From Bacteroidales bacterium (GTDB taxonomy: Bacteria > Bacteroidota > Bacteroidia > Bacteroidales > ML635J-15), in the NCBI GenBank assembly GCA_003249955.1, contig QKHS01000004.1:1-64000 (forward strand): DNA of 64,000 bases, in the 5' to 3' direction. Position numbers and translations under genes: made by a program. Positions 1 to 8,831 of the stretch are shown here, piece after piece (position 1 is the first letter of the stretch; every line of letters starts with the position of its first letter). The notes beneath the pieces are model-generated. The model saw only the letters and a program-made list of their open reading frames with translations. It made no database searches and was not told where the DNA came from.

Positions 1-1
1 C

Positions 2-889
2 TCGTCACTTTTACGTATAATCAGAACCTCACGCAACTTTGACGATCTGGACTATTATGGACGTAAAACAGAATCTGTTCAGCGGCAGATAAGTGATTAT
101 ACTAATTATTATGCCGGACTGCAAAGGCAAATAAAAATCATGGAGAAGGAAAATGAAATTTCGGGAATGCAGTTTGAAAGAGATAAAAACCTGTTTAATG
201 ACGGCGTTTACGCCAAAGTAGATTACGAGAAAGCAGAACAGGCCTATCTGCAACAAAAACGTTCTTACGAAAGTTCGCTAACATCGCTTGCCAACACTCA
301 AATGCAAATTAACCAGTTACGGCAGGAAATTCTGGATCTGGAATTACAAAAAATACAGGAACAGAATAATTATGATATACAGATTGACGAGTCGCTCGAA
401 AGTTTTAAAAGTCAGCTTGCAAAATGGAAACAGACATATCTTATTATTTCGCCGATAGATGGAAATGTTACATACAATAAAGTATGGTCCGAAAACCAGA
501 CAGTAAGTGCAGGAGAAATTATTGCAACTGTGATTCCCGAAAACGAAACAATTATTATCGGTAAAACAGATATTCCGTCCGTTGGTATGGGTAAAATCAA
601 ACCCGGGCAAAACGTAAACATAAAACTGGACAACTATCCGTATATGGAATTCGGGATGCTTCGCGGAAAAATTAAAACTATTTCTCTGGTTCCGGTAGTA
701 GCAGAAGATGGAATTTATTACACTGCCGAAGTAGAATTACCGGCCGATCTGGTTTCAAATTACGGGAAAGAAATTCCATTCTCGCAAAATATGTCCGGGA
801 CAGCCGAAATTATTACCGAAGATGTAAGGCTGCTGGAGAGATTTCTTAATCCTTTAAAGTCGTTGTGGAAGGGAAATGTGGAGGAGTAA
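2..889 (+). CDS. HlyD-family secretion adaptor, 5' end cut by window
   Basis: The reading frame is open from base 2 with no stop before it, so the gene begins outside the window. The visible part has a long coiled-coil hairpin (Gln/Glu/Lys-rich, up to about base 400). A lipoyl/barrel-sandwich segment follows (ISPIDGNVTYNKVW, then SAGEIIATVIPEN) and then a beta-barrel domain with GKIKTISLVP. This is the order seen in membrane-fusion proteins that link an inner-membrane exporter to an outer-membrane channel. By family, it would span the periplasm and serve a type I-like ABC exporter, possibly for peptides or bacteriocins. The partner transporter is not in view. An internal ATG at 140 lies inside the coiled coil and is not a sensible start. 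Confidence 0.85.
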   Translation, partial: SSLLRIIRTSRNFDDLDYYGRKTESVQRQISDYTNYYAGLQRQIKIMEKENEISGMQFERDKNLFNDGVYAKVDYEKAEQAYLQQKRSYESSLTSLANTQMQINQLRQEILDLELQKIQEQNNYDIQIDESLESFKSQLAKWKQTYLIISPIDGNVTYNKVWSENQTVSAGEIIATVIPENETIIIGKTDIPSVGMGKIKPGQNVNIKLDNYPYMEFGMLRGKIKTISLVPVVAEDGIYYTAEVELPADLVSNYGKEIPFSQNMSGTAEIITEDVRLLERFLNPLKSLWKGNVEE

Positions 890-947
890 ATGATATTTGT
901 TGCAATATATATTACAAAATAAACGTTAATTATATTTTGCATTTGAT

Positions 948-2054
948 ATGAAACATGTTTTTCTGTTGTTATTTATTTCAGGAATTGCTTCTTTGTTGTT
1001 TTCTCAGGATCTTATATTAAACGGGAACTTTGAAGATGTAAATATTTGTTCCGAGTATAATCAGCCTTGCTCATGTCATGCATGGAGGCTAAGTTCAAGA
1101 AATCTTCCCGTATATTCTATAGGGACAAACAAATATGTTACACTTTCTGTCTGTAATTCTTCAATTCCTCACATAAGATCCTATTTGGAGTCCAGACTGG
1201 CAGATACTCTTATTGCAGGAGAGACTTATAAGTTTTCGATGGATGTAAAAGCCGAAGATCAGGCAATTAATGAATTGGGGATACTGTTTTCCGATAAATT
1301 AGTTTTTACAGGAACAGACACATTGATTGACGAAAAACCTGATATTGTGTTTGGAGACAATGTTAAGCTGTATCGTAAATCAAAAAAAGGTGATTGGATA
1401 AATCTGGAAACAGAGTTTGTTGCCGGTTCGGAAGATAATTACATAATTATAGGGTGTTTTGGTTCCGGGCAGGATTTAATGAGGATAATACCTCCGAATG
1501 CAAAATCATTTAAAAATTGTTATTATTCATTTGATAATATAAAACTGATCTCGGAAAACAACCTGCATGATCCTGCTAACATTGAACAGACAAAACAAAT
1601 AGTATATAGTCAGCACAAAAGGCATCCCATACCTGAAGATCTTTTTTCTGAGGAAAGCTTTAAACTAAGGGCCTTTATTATTACAGAGCCGGAAGTTGCC
1701 ACCGAACAGGTTGACACGATTGTTTTATCCAATACCTTATTGTTTGATTTTGATAGTTACGAAATAACCGATGTTCTGGCAGAAACCCTGGATTCTGTTT
1801 TTTATGATTTGCCGGAGACTCCGCAAAATATTATAATTACAGGACATACAGACAATATAGGCAATAAAGAATATAACGAAGAGCTTTCACTAAAACGTGC
1901 AAAATCAATAGCCGCTTATCTGGACGAAAAAGGAATTCTTTCTGTTGATAAAATAAACTGCTTCGGAGAAGGCAGCAATATGCCCGTTGATGACAATGAT
2001 ACGGAAGAAGGCCGGCAAAACAACCGCAGGGTAGAAATTATTGTTCGGTATTGA
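948..2054 (+). CDS. OmpA-family outer-membrane/peptidoglycan-linking protein
   Basis: The protein has 368 residues and an N-terminal signal peptide (about residues 1-19, ending near LLFSQ). The middle part, roughly residues 20-200, looks like a beta-sandwich of the carbohydrate-binding or choice-of-anchor type. The C-terminal 110 residues form an OmpA-like peptidoglycan-binding domain: LLFDFDSYEI, then ITGHTDNIGN near residue 299 with the conserved Asp, then LSLKRAKSIAAYL with the conserved Arg, and NRRVEI near the end. By family, the last domain binds diaminopimelate in peptidoglycan while the N-terminal part faces the envelope or outside. It follows the HlyD gene by 58 bases on the same strand, but co-transcription is not shown. 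Confidence 0.88.
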   Translation: MKHVFLLLFISGIASLLFSQDLILNGNFEDVNICSEYNQPCSCHAWRLSSRNLPVYSIGTNKYVTLSVCNSSIPHIRSYLESRLADTLIAGETYKFSMDVKAEDQAINELGILFSDKLVFTGTDTLIDEKPDIVFGDNVKLYRKSKKGDWINLETEFVAGSEDNYIIIGCFGSGQDLMRIIPPNAKSFKNCYYSFDNIKLISENNLHDPANIEQTKQIVYSQHKRHPIPEDLFSEESFKLRAFIITEPEVATEQVDTIVLSNTLLFDFDSYEITDVLAETLDSVFYDLPETPQNIIITGHTDNIGNKEYNEELSLKRAKSIAAYLDEKGILSVDKINCFGEGSNMPVDDNDTEEGRQNNRRVEIIVRY

Positions 2055-2219
2055 CCGGTCTGTTCCTGAAGAAGTGTGTATGTACGGGAAATTTTTTTAT
2101 TCGTTAAGAGGGTTGAGAAAAAATAAAATTTAGAGTAACAAATTTTAAAATAATGTAGTAATTATGACAAAATATTTTTGATTGCAGGTAAATTTTTGAA
2201 AACGAAACAGATATTATTA

Positions 2220-3908
2220 ATGAAACATACATTTAAAATAATTGCATTAATATTTATTTATTCTTTGATTGTTCAATGTGTGATGGCAAACGACACGTTA
2301 AAACTGGCGAGGATAAAATCTTATGGCGAAGCCTGGAGTATTGTAGCATTTTACAATCCGTTTAATGAAGATGAAGCAAAAGATTATTTTGAGATGTTAA
2401 CCCGGGAATTGGAAATTCTGGATAATAGTTCGCAAACAGATTCTGTTTTTAATCATTCGCTGGAAAGACTGATAAATTTCGCGGAGAAAAGGCAAAATGT
2501 AATTTTCGATTCAAATGCAATTAAGCCTGATTATCAATTAATATGTAACGATTTGTTTGATTGGATAGATTCTGAATATATAGAATCAGGGAAACAATTA
2601 TATTTTAGAAAAATTGCTGCATATGGTGTTATACAACCTGATTCTGCATCGGCACTGATCCCGGACATACTTTTACAGGATGAATTACGCCGGGACAAAG
2701 AATACGCTTCGTTATTGAAAAGCATAGAGATTAAAAGCAAATACGATGTTTTAGGAATGTACATATATGTGTTTAACCTATATAACTATTTTTCTAATTA
2801 CCCGATTAATGACTGTGATAATGACTCAATATTTTATTCGTTCGCAGACAAAATCCTGAATATGGAAACTTCCGGGATAAAGCAGAGCTATGGCTCGATA
2901 ATGATGCAGGTTATGTCATCGCAAAAAGATTCACATTTGACAACAAATTTTAATAATTGGCCGACACCGCTGAATAACTATATTGATCTGGCTGTAAGAG
3001 ACTCTAACGTAATAGTAAGCAATGTCGCGACTGATTTTGGCATTAATAATAATATAAAAGCCGGAGACAAAATTTTTTCTGTTGAAGGAATCCCTGTAAG
3101 AAAAAGAAATGAATATTACCGGACTTTGCTTGAAGGTTCAAATACAACAGTTACAAATGCACGTGTCTCAGATAAAACATTAATCTTCAACACAAATGAT
3201 TCTGTTGTTTCTTTCTCAACCGAAAGAGACGGACAAATTCTCAACCACAAAATAAATATTTATGCAATAGAATCCTCAAAACTCCCGTATGACTATTTTC
3301 CGGATAAATTCACAATTTTAAATGATTCAATATCATATATTAATTTAGGGAAATGCAACAATAATGAGTTTGCAAAATATCTGAAAGTTTCAAAAAAAAT
3401 GACAACTGTTATTATTGATAACAGAAAATATCCATCAAACATAAGTCTCGATAATAAATGGGGAAAGTACATAGTGTCGTCAGATAAAGTTTTTCGGTAT
3501 ATGCTTGTTCCATGTGATAGTAAACCAGGATACAACTATCCTGACAGAACAAACTTATCGATTATAAAGAATTCCCGCCAACAGAACAGAAAAGCTGCTA
3601 AATTTAAGTCAAATAAAAGAATCTTTTTGTTAAGTTCAGAGCAAACTATTTCAAAAGGAGAATTTTGTTTGTTATATTTAAAAGAAGCAACGGGCGGTGT
3701 TGTCGTTGGCAGGAATACTGCCGGCGTTCCGTCAAATGTAAGATTCTTCAGATTGCCATCAAATGTAAATATTATGATGAGTCTGCTTTTGGTTTATGAC
3801 AGCGACATGAATCTTATTTCAGGTAGCGGAATAATGCCGGATATTTATATAAAAGAAGATATTGTTAATTATGAACAGATTTTGGAAATTATCAAAGTTA
3901 ATCACTGA
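2220..3908 (+). CDS. Secreted S41-family (tail-specific-like) peptidase
   Basis: I place the start at 2220 because residues from there (MKHTFKIIALIFIYSLIVQ) form a clean signal peptide; the frame is open back to 2178. The mature protein has a helical N-terminal region, a motif DSHLTTNF typical of S41 cores, and a PDZ-like stretch (INNNIKAGDKIFSVEG). The catalytic-type segment is T-I-S-K-G-E, matching the T-x-S-x-G-E pattern, with the putative nucleophile Ser at residue 478. GGVVVGRNTAGV follows, as in C-terminal-processing and tricorn-like S41 peptidases. It would act in the periplasm or at the surface on protein C-termini or peptides. The N-terminal half is divergent, so the substrate is unknown. 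Confidence 0.8.
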   Translation: MKHTFKIIALIFIYSLIVQCVMANDTLKLARIKSYGEAWSIVAFYNPFNEDEAKDYFEMLTRELEILDNSSQTDSVFNHSLERLINFAEKRQNVIFDSNAIKPDYQLICNDLFDWIDSEYIESGKQLYFRKIAAYGVIQPDSASALIPDILLQDELRRDKEYASLLKSIEIKSKYDVLGMYIYVFNLYNYFSNYPINDCDNDSIFYSFADKILNMETSGIKQSYGSIMMQVMSSQKDSHLTTNFNNWPTPLNNYIDLAVRDSNVIVSNVATDFGINNNIKAGDKIFSVEGIPVRKRNEYYRTLLEGSNTTVTNARVSDKTLIFNTNDSVVSFSTERDGQILNHKINIYAIESSKLPYDYFPDKFTILNDSISYINLGKCNNNEFAKYLKVSKKMTTVIIDNRKYPSNISLDNKWGKYIVSSDKVFRYMLVPCDSKPGYNYPDRTNLSIIKNSRQQNRKAAKFKSNKRIFLLSSEQTISKGEFCLLYLKEATGGVVVGRNTAGVPSNVRFFRLPSNVNIMMSLLLVYDSDMNLISGSGIMPDIYIKEDIVNYEQILEIIKVNH

Positions 3909-3953
3909 TAATTTCGCTTTGCCACAAGATGTTGTCCGTTTTTTTTGCTTATT

Positions 3954-4277
3954 TTATTTCGGATCGAGCGACATTACGTAGTCGTAGCTTTCGTTCATGT
4001 ATTTGACGAGTGCGTCGGTATCGTTCCACATTTCTTCAGGTATCAGGACGTATCCTTTCATAATTGCCCCGTAAGATTTAAAATGTCCGGTTTTCAACTT
4101 TTCGAAGTATTTTTCCTGTACTTCTTTGGAGAATCTTATTCCCAGTTCGCCGTCTTTGTTTAGTTGAGAAAACATATGTCCGTTTGCAGAGGTGTATGGC
4201 ATTGTTTTGCCTTTTATTTCAAATCCGGAGCACTTTTTTATCAGTTCTTTGTAAAGTTGTAGTTTTTCTTCCAGCAT
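3954..4277 (-). CDS. Small TfoX N-terminal-like domain protein
   Basis: This is a 107-residue soluble protein without signal peptide or membrane segment. The core (GKTMPYTSANGHMFSQLN, then GELGIRFSKE) resembles the TfoX N-terminal domain seen in many stand-alone small proteins. GAIMKGYVLIPEEMW near the C-terminus fits the MKGYVxVP-like stretch of that group. By family this fold occurs in the competence regulator Sxy/TfoX, but stand-alone copies have no established role and competence should not be inferred. It lies downstream of the big amidase gene on the same strand, separated by a 94-base gap holding a hairpin at 4314-4342. Confidence 0.6.
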   Translation of the reverse strand: MLEEKLQLYKELIKKCSGFEIKGKTMPYTSANGHMFSQLNKDGELGIRFSKEVQEKYFEKLKTGHFKSYGAIMKGYVLIPEEMWNDTDALVKYMNESYDYVMSLDPK

Positions 4278-4313
4278 TTATTTTTATTTTAAACAGTGAA
4301 TAGAACTATTTTG

Positions 4314-4342
4314 AGTATTTAACAGTTCTTTTGTTAAATACT
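4314..4342 (-). terminator. Hairpin after the amidase gene, weak terminator candidate
   Basis: Two perfect 10-base arms (AGTATTTAAC and GTTAAATACT) are separated by a 9-base loop, just past the stop of the amidase gene on the minus strand. No uridine tract follows on that strand, so it may be a processing or stability element rather than an intrinsic terminator. Confidence 0.4.
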
Positions 4343-4371
4343 GTTTACATATTTTTGAAACTAAAGATTAT

Positions 4372-7300
4372 TTAATCCTGTTTTACCACAATTTTCTTTA
4401 CTACATAACCTTGGGAAGACTGAATTCTTACAAAATAAATTCCCTGGCTGAGGTTGTTAATTTCAATACGAGAATCATCTGAATATATTTCCTTATGGTA
4501 AATTATCTGTCCCTGAATATTGATTATTTCGAGACCGGAATTATCAGGAGAATTATAAATTTCAACCGTGAAATTACCGTTGTTTGGGTTAGGATAAACT
4601 GCATAATCAGAAGTTACGCTGTTTATAGCAGAAACGTAAGGTGTAACTATTATTGAAAATTCACAAAATGCAAGGCATCCTGTAGTTCCGCTTTCGTAAA
4701 AATAGGTAACGGTGTAAGTGCCTGCTCCATAAGTCTGAGGGTTAAAATCTGAGACAATAATCCCGTTTATTTCGTACCATCCGCCTTCGGGAGAGCCGCC
4801 GTTAAGAGTAAATTCAGGATCGGCAGTTGTTGCTTCTATGTCGTTACCGCATTCGGTTACAGGAAGTTCGTTAACAGTGACTGTAAAGGTGCATGTGTTT
4901 TCGTCAAGAGTATAAGTTATCAGGTTTTCGCCGGGGTTTGCTTCTGCAGGATTAAAAATCCCTGAACTGACACCTGTGCCTGAATAAACCCCGCCGGGAG
5001 GAGTTGCTCCTGATAATGCAAATTCGTCAGCATCAGCACAAACGCTAAAACTTTCTGGACACGATAATACTGTTGGTTCAAAAACATAAATTGTGAATGT
5101 GCATATGTTGCTGCATAACGGAGAAGTCATTTCATAATTATATGTTACAAGGAAATTTCCTGTTCCGTAAAGCTGAGGGTCAAATGATGTTACAGTGTTC
5201 CCGTCTATACTGTAATAGCCACCTGCCGGACTTGCTCCTGAGAGAGTAACAGGAGAGTCGTCAACGGCGATGTAAATATCTTCAGGGCAACTCATTTCCG
5301 GTAACGGGTTTACAGTAATATCAAAAGTACAGGTTTCGCCCGACAACAGATAAGTAATTGTGTGAGTTGATGCTCCTGCCGTTTGCGGGTTGAAAGACCC
5401 TGCAACAGTTCCTGTGCCGCTATATGTTCCACCTGCCGGAGTTGCTCCTGATAAAGTGAAAGCAGCATCCGAAATACATACTGCAAAATTGTCGGGGCAG
5501 TTTATTTCCAAAGCAGTAAGACCGTCAGATGTGGCAACGTCGGAGTAAAGACCGGCACCGTTCATTGCTTTTACACTTATGTAATATGTTGTTCCGGCAA
5601 TTAAACTTACGCTGTTATTTGTAAAGTTAAGTGAATTTCCATTGCTGGTCCAGTTTACAAGTTGTGTTCCTCCCGGGGTTGTACCTATTGCATAATAATA
5701 TGCCGCGATACCGGAATTTGCATCCGATGAGGCTGCCCAGTTGCCGGAGACAGAATTAAGAACAAAAGTCTGGTCAATGTCTGCGGAATTGCCGTCATTG
5801 ATTGTATTGATTGCAGCAGGCGGAGTGAAGTCAATATTGATATTTTCGGTTACAACAGCAGAAATATTTTTAGCTGAGTCACAGGAAACAGAACTGATTA
5901 CAGCCGCAGGTTGGGAAACAGAAAAATTCTGTTGCATGATATCATCAGTATCATCGCTGCCGGCCAGTATTGTAACATCGGGATACCGGCTGCGGTAAAC
6001 TTTAAAATTGTCAACCGACATTATTGAATTTCCGCTGCGGAAAGATATATTGTTACCACTTGAGAAAGGTGCAGAGTCTTTATATTCCCCGACAAGAGCA
6101 TCATCCATGTAAACAAGTGTTACACCGGTTATTCTGTCAAACATTATTTTAATGTTGTACCACTGTGCAGCACTTATGTTTATGTCGTAATATTTTTCCA
6201 GAGTAAAAACGTCATCAGTAACTTTATAAAATTCGAGATTTTGTGTTGATAACCGGAACCAGACAAAATAACCGTTCCCGCGGTTTGTCAAAGCAGGATC
6301 GTCACAAAAATAGTGGAAGCCTGCACGTTTGTTTGATCCGCTTCCTTCAATTTTCATGTCAAATTCATATAAATAGCGGTTTGATAAATCCTGCTGCAGA
6401 TAAGAAAAAATATTTGTATTCCCTTCTGTTTCGTCTGTTTGCACAAGAGAACCCGATGACAGAGCCCATGTGCCGGTTTGTGAAGTCCATTCAGTGCTAA
6501 GGTAAGAATCGAAGTCGGCAGAAGCAAAACCTCGGTTAAGATTTGAAGACCAATATGAACCGTTAAAGTCAGAAACATTATAAAAGCCTTTTTCTATTCC
6601 GCTAAGGGCATCAGTATCTGTAAAACCGGCAGTAAAATCATCTGTCTGCCATGTGCCGTTTACTGTTATGTCTGTTGCCGGGATATCAAAATCGGTAAAT
6701 ATATTTTTGGAAACACTTGTTGACCAGTTGCCGGCATTGTCAACCAGAACAGTTCTTATTCTTCCTGCTTCCTGTGTGTTTAAAGGACTTTGATATCTAA
6801 TGTCAGCAGTGTTGCTTTCAGCCGGCAATACATTTATTGTATTAGCTCTGGACCGGTAAACCTTAATGTCATCGTATTCGGTTTCGCATTCCCCGGTACG
6901 TAATGAAATTGCAACACCTGAAGTAAGCGGAGATGCATCTGTTACTTCTGCAGCAAAATTATTGTCGATATAAAGTGAAATTACTCCGGTAGTGGTATTT
7001 AATACAACCTTAACATCGTACCATATATCAGGATCAATAGTATAATCTTCGGTTATATACCAGCCTCCGTCGGCGGTATCGTAAGAATTTCCCGAGTATT
7101 TGTAAATCTGAACAGTGTTCGCATCTGCTCTGAGGTAAACCATATATGAATTTCCACGGCCTGTTTGTGTAGGATCGCTGCAAAAGAAATGCATTCCCGA
7201 TCGTTTGTTGGAGCCTGTTCCTGATATTTTTTGCTGCCAGTGGTACAGATAAACATTTCCTGATTCCTGTTCAACAGATGCGTAAATGTTTGTGTTTGTA

Positions 7301-8703
7301 CTGGTTTCGTTAGTTTGTGAAAGATGTCCGGTATTTATTGCCCATGTGCCTGCTGATTGTGTCCAGTCCGAGTGGATGGCAGTTGTGAAATTATCATTAA
7401 AATATCCTTCATTTCCGTTTGCTCTCCATTCTGTCCCGTCGTAATCCATTATCTGACAGAAACTGTATTTAACGCCTGTTCCTCCTGTGTTGTCTGCATC
7501 CGAGAACATAACCTCAAACTCAGAGTTATACCAGTCTCTGTCTGTACTTATCGAAGTTGTCGGAGCTTCTGTGTCTGACGGAGTTGTGCAATCGACAATA
7601 ATCTGATTTGTCGAAGTCCTTAAATCAGGAATTAAATCATACAAAGTTGCTCCGGGGCAGGTCGTCCCGCCGGGATTAATGTCTAAATGTCCACAAATTC
7701 TGGGAAGTGTAACAGTATTTCCCAATTGATTAATTACGCTTGCAGAACTTAACGGATCAAAACCTTTATAATCGAACCACCATGCCATAAACTCAGAACA
7801 TTTCTGCAACTGGGCAGCCGTAGGAGCAGTGTTGACAGCATCGGAGTTGCCGAGGAAATTAAGCCCTATTGAATATGGATTGGCCAGTCCGGCATGAGCT
7901 CCGTTTACATCCTGATTCGGTAAATTTGGATTATGGCGTCCCTGAAAGAAGTTCCCGTATTTGTCGAAAAGATAATTGTATCCGATGTCGCTCCATCCGT
8001 TTGAATAAACATGGTAGTACCAATAACTGCGAACAATTGCATAACCGTCGGTGTACGAATCGGGACTTGCCCCGTGATGGATTACCGTATGTGTGGGAGT
8101 TCTGTAAGTAACTGTATAAGTAGGATTGTGGCACTCGTCATAAGATCCGCACCATTCCGATCTCGGAATAATTGCCGGAAATTCGGGACATGATTTTGCG
8201 GAAGAAGCATACGTAAGCATTGCTGCATCAGAATTTATACTTTTACTGATGTCCATAACAATAATGTACAAATCCGTTATCAAAACTCCTTCGGGGGCAT
8301 GAATGTAAAATTCGACTGAATCGTGTTTGAATTCATCAAAACCAAATAACAGATCTGATTTATAAAAACCGGACTGAGTGTCGTCAGGATTTGTGAAGCC
8401 TTCATCAGTTTTCCAGCCCGACCATCCTTTGCCGGGCTTATGTACTTTAAATACAATTTTGTAAGAACCGGCTTCATAATCGTCTGATGTTGACATCCAA
8501 CCCAATGCCAATGAAGTGAATTCTGTAGGAGTCTTTAATTTAAAACCATATCCGCCGTTTATATCCTGTGTTACACTTTCATCAATTTTATAACAGACAA
8601 TGCTTGTTTGTGATTCATAATGTGATGAAATTTCTGTAGTCCTTACTTGTCCTGAGACAGCAATAGCAAGCATGCTGAATGCTAAAGTGAAAAGTTTTCT
8701 CAT
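4372..8703 (-). CDS. Giant secreted PGRP-type N-acetylmuramoyl-L-alanine amidase with T9SS sorting domain
   Basis: The protein has 1443 residues and a signal peptide at 1-18. After an N-terminal beta domain, residues about 170-370 form a peptidoglycan-recognition/amidase-2 domain. Its zinc-site residues are visible: His in THTVIHHGAS, Tyr in DIGYNYLFDK, and His and Cys in GHLDINPGGTTCPG. Two related concanavalin/LamG-like modules follow (about 440-640 and 730-900), each preceded by a divergent Ig-like segment, then a fibronectin III-like segment. Residues about 1067-1352 hold four Cys-containing Ig-like repeats in an A-B-A-B order. A type A T9SS signal (VYPNPNNGNFTV, ending KKIVVKQD) closes the protein. 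It should be exported and surface-anchored or released, cutting the amide bond between muramic acid and the peptide stem, probably of foreign cell walls. Confidence 0.9.
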   Translation of the reverse strand: MRKLFTLAFSMLAIAVSGQVRTTEISSHYESQTSIVCYKIDESVTQDINGGYGFKLKTPTEFTSLALGWMSTSDDYEAGSYKIVFKVHKPGKGWSGWKTDEGFTNPDDTQSGFYKSDLLFGFDEFKHDSVEFYIHAPEGVLITDLYIIVMDISKSINSDAAMLTYASSAKSCPEFPAIIPRSEWCGSYDECHNPTYTVTYRTPTHTVIHHGASPDSYTDGYAIVRSYWYYHVYSNGWSDIGYNYLFDKYGNFFQGRHNPNLPNQDVNGAHAGLANPYSIGLNFLGNSDAVNTAPTAAQLQKCSEFMAWWFDYKGFDPLSSASVINQLGNTVTLPRICGHLDINPGGTTCPGATLYDLIPDLRTSTNQIIVDCTTPSDTEAPTTSISTDRDWYNSEFEVMFSDADNTGGTGVKYSFCQIMDYDGTEWRANGNEGYFNDNFTTAIHSDWTQSAGTWAINTGHLSQTNETSTNTNIYASVEQESGNVYLYHWQQKISGTGSNKRSGMHFFCSDPTQTGRGNSYMVYLRADANTVQIYKYSGNSYDTADGGWYITEDYTIDPDIWYDVKVVLNTTTGVISLYIDNNFAAEVTDASPLTSGVAISLRTGECETEYDDIKVYRSRANTINVLPAESNTADIRYQSPLNTQEAGRIRTVLVDNAGNWSTSVSKNIFTDFDIPATDITVNGTWQTDDFTAGFTDTDALSGIEKGFYNVSDFNGSYWSSNLNRGFASADFDSYLSTEWTSQTGTWALSSGSLVQTDETEGNTNIFSYLQQDLSNRYLYEFDMKIEGSGSNKRAGFHYFCDDPALTNRGNGYFVWFRLSTQNLEFYKVTDDVFTLEKYYDINISAAQWYNIKIMFDRITGVTLVYMDDALVGEYKDSAPFSSGNNISFRSGNSIMSVDNFKVYRSRYPDVTILAGSDDTDDIMQQNFSVSQPAAVISSVSCDSAKNISAVVTENINIDFTPPAAINTINDGNSADIDQTFVLNSVSGNWAASSDANSGIAAYYYAIGTTPGGTQLVNWTSNGNSLNFTNNSVSLIAGTTYYISVKAMNGAGLYSDVATSDGLTALEINCPDNFAVCISDAAFTLSGATPAGGTYSGTGTVAGSFNPQTAGASTHTITYLLSGETCTFDITVNPLPEMSCPEDIYIAVDDSPVTLSGASPAGGYYSIDGNTVTSFDPQLYGTGNFLVTYNYEMTSPLCSNICTFTIYVFEPTVLSCPESFSVCADADEFALSGATPPGGVYSGTGVSSGIFNPAEANPGENLITYTLDENTCTFTVTVNELPVTECGNDIEATTADPEFTLNGGSPEGGWYEINGIIVSDFNPQTYGAGTYTVTYFYESGTTGCLAFCEFSIIVTPYVSAINSVTSDYAVYPNPNNGNFTVEIYNSPDNSGLEIINIQGQIIYHKEIYSDDSRIEINNLSQGIYFVRIQSSQGYVVKKIVVKQD

Positions 8704-8765
8704 GTCTTTTTAATTGATTGTATAACTGTTGCAAGATAGAAAAAAAACAGATATGAAAAGTGGAG

Positions 8766-8813
8766 TAAAAAAAATATAGCATAGATTTAAAATTTTAAGT
8801 CCATGCTATATTT
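8766..8813 (-). terminator. Intrinsic terminator of the propeller-like gene
   Basis: Arms AAATATAGCAT (8772-8782) and ATGCTATATTT (8803-8813) are perfectly complementary with a 20-base loop. On the minus strand they run directly into a uridine tract, 19 bases after the stop of the gene at 8832. Confidence 0.75.
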
Positions 8814-8831
8814 CTCCTGATTTTTATAGAA

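Noticed and set aside
3954-4277. Competence regulator TfoX/Sxy
   Set aside because: Only the N-terminal-like domain is present and no competence genes accompany it, so a competence role is not supported.
5741-5998. Open frame on the plus strand inside the amidase gene, with others like it at 6243-6500, 7357-7578 and 7869-8111
   Set aside because: They are antisense to a well-supported domain-rich gene and have no coding character.
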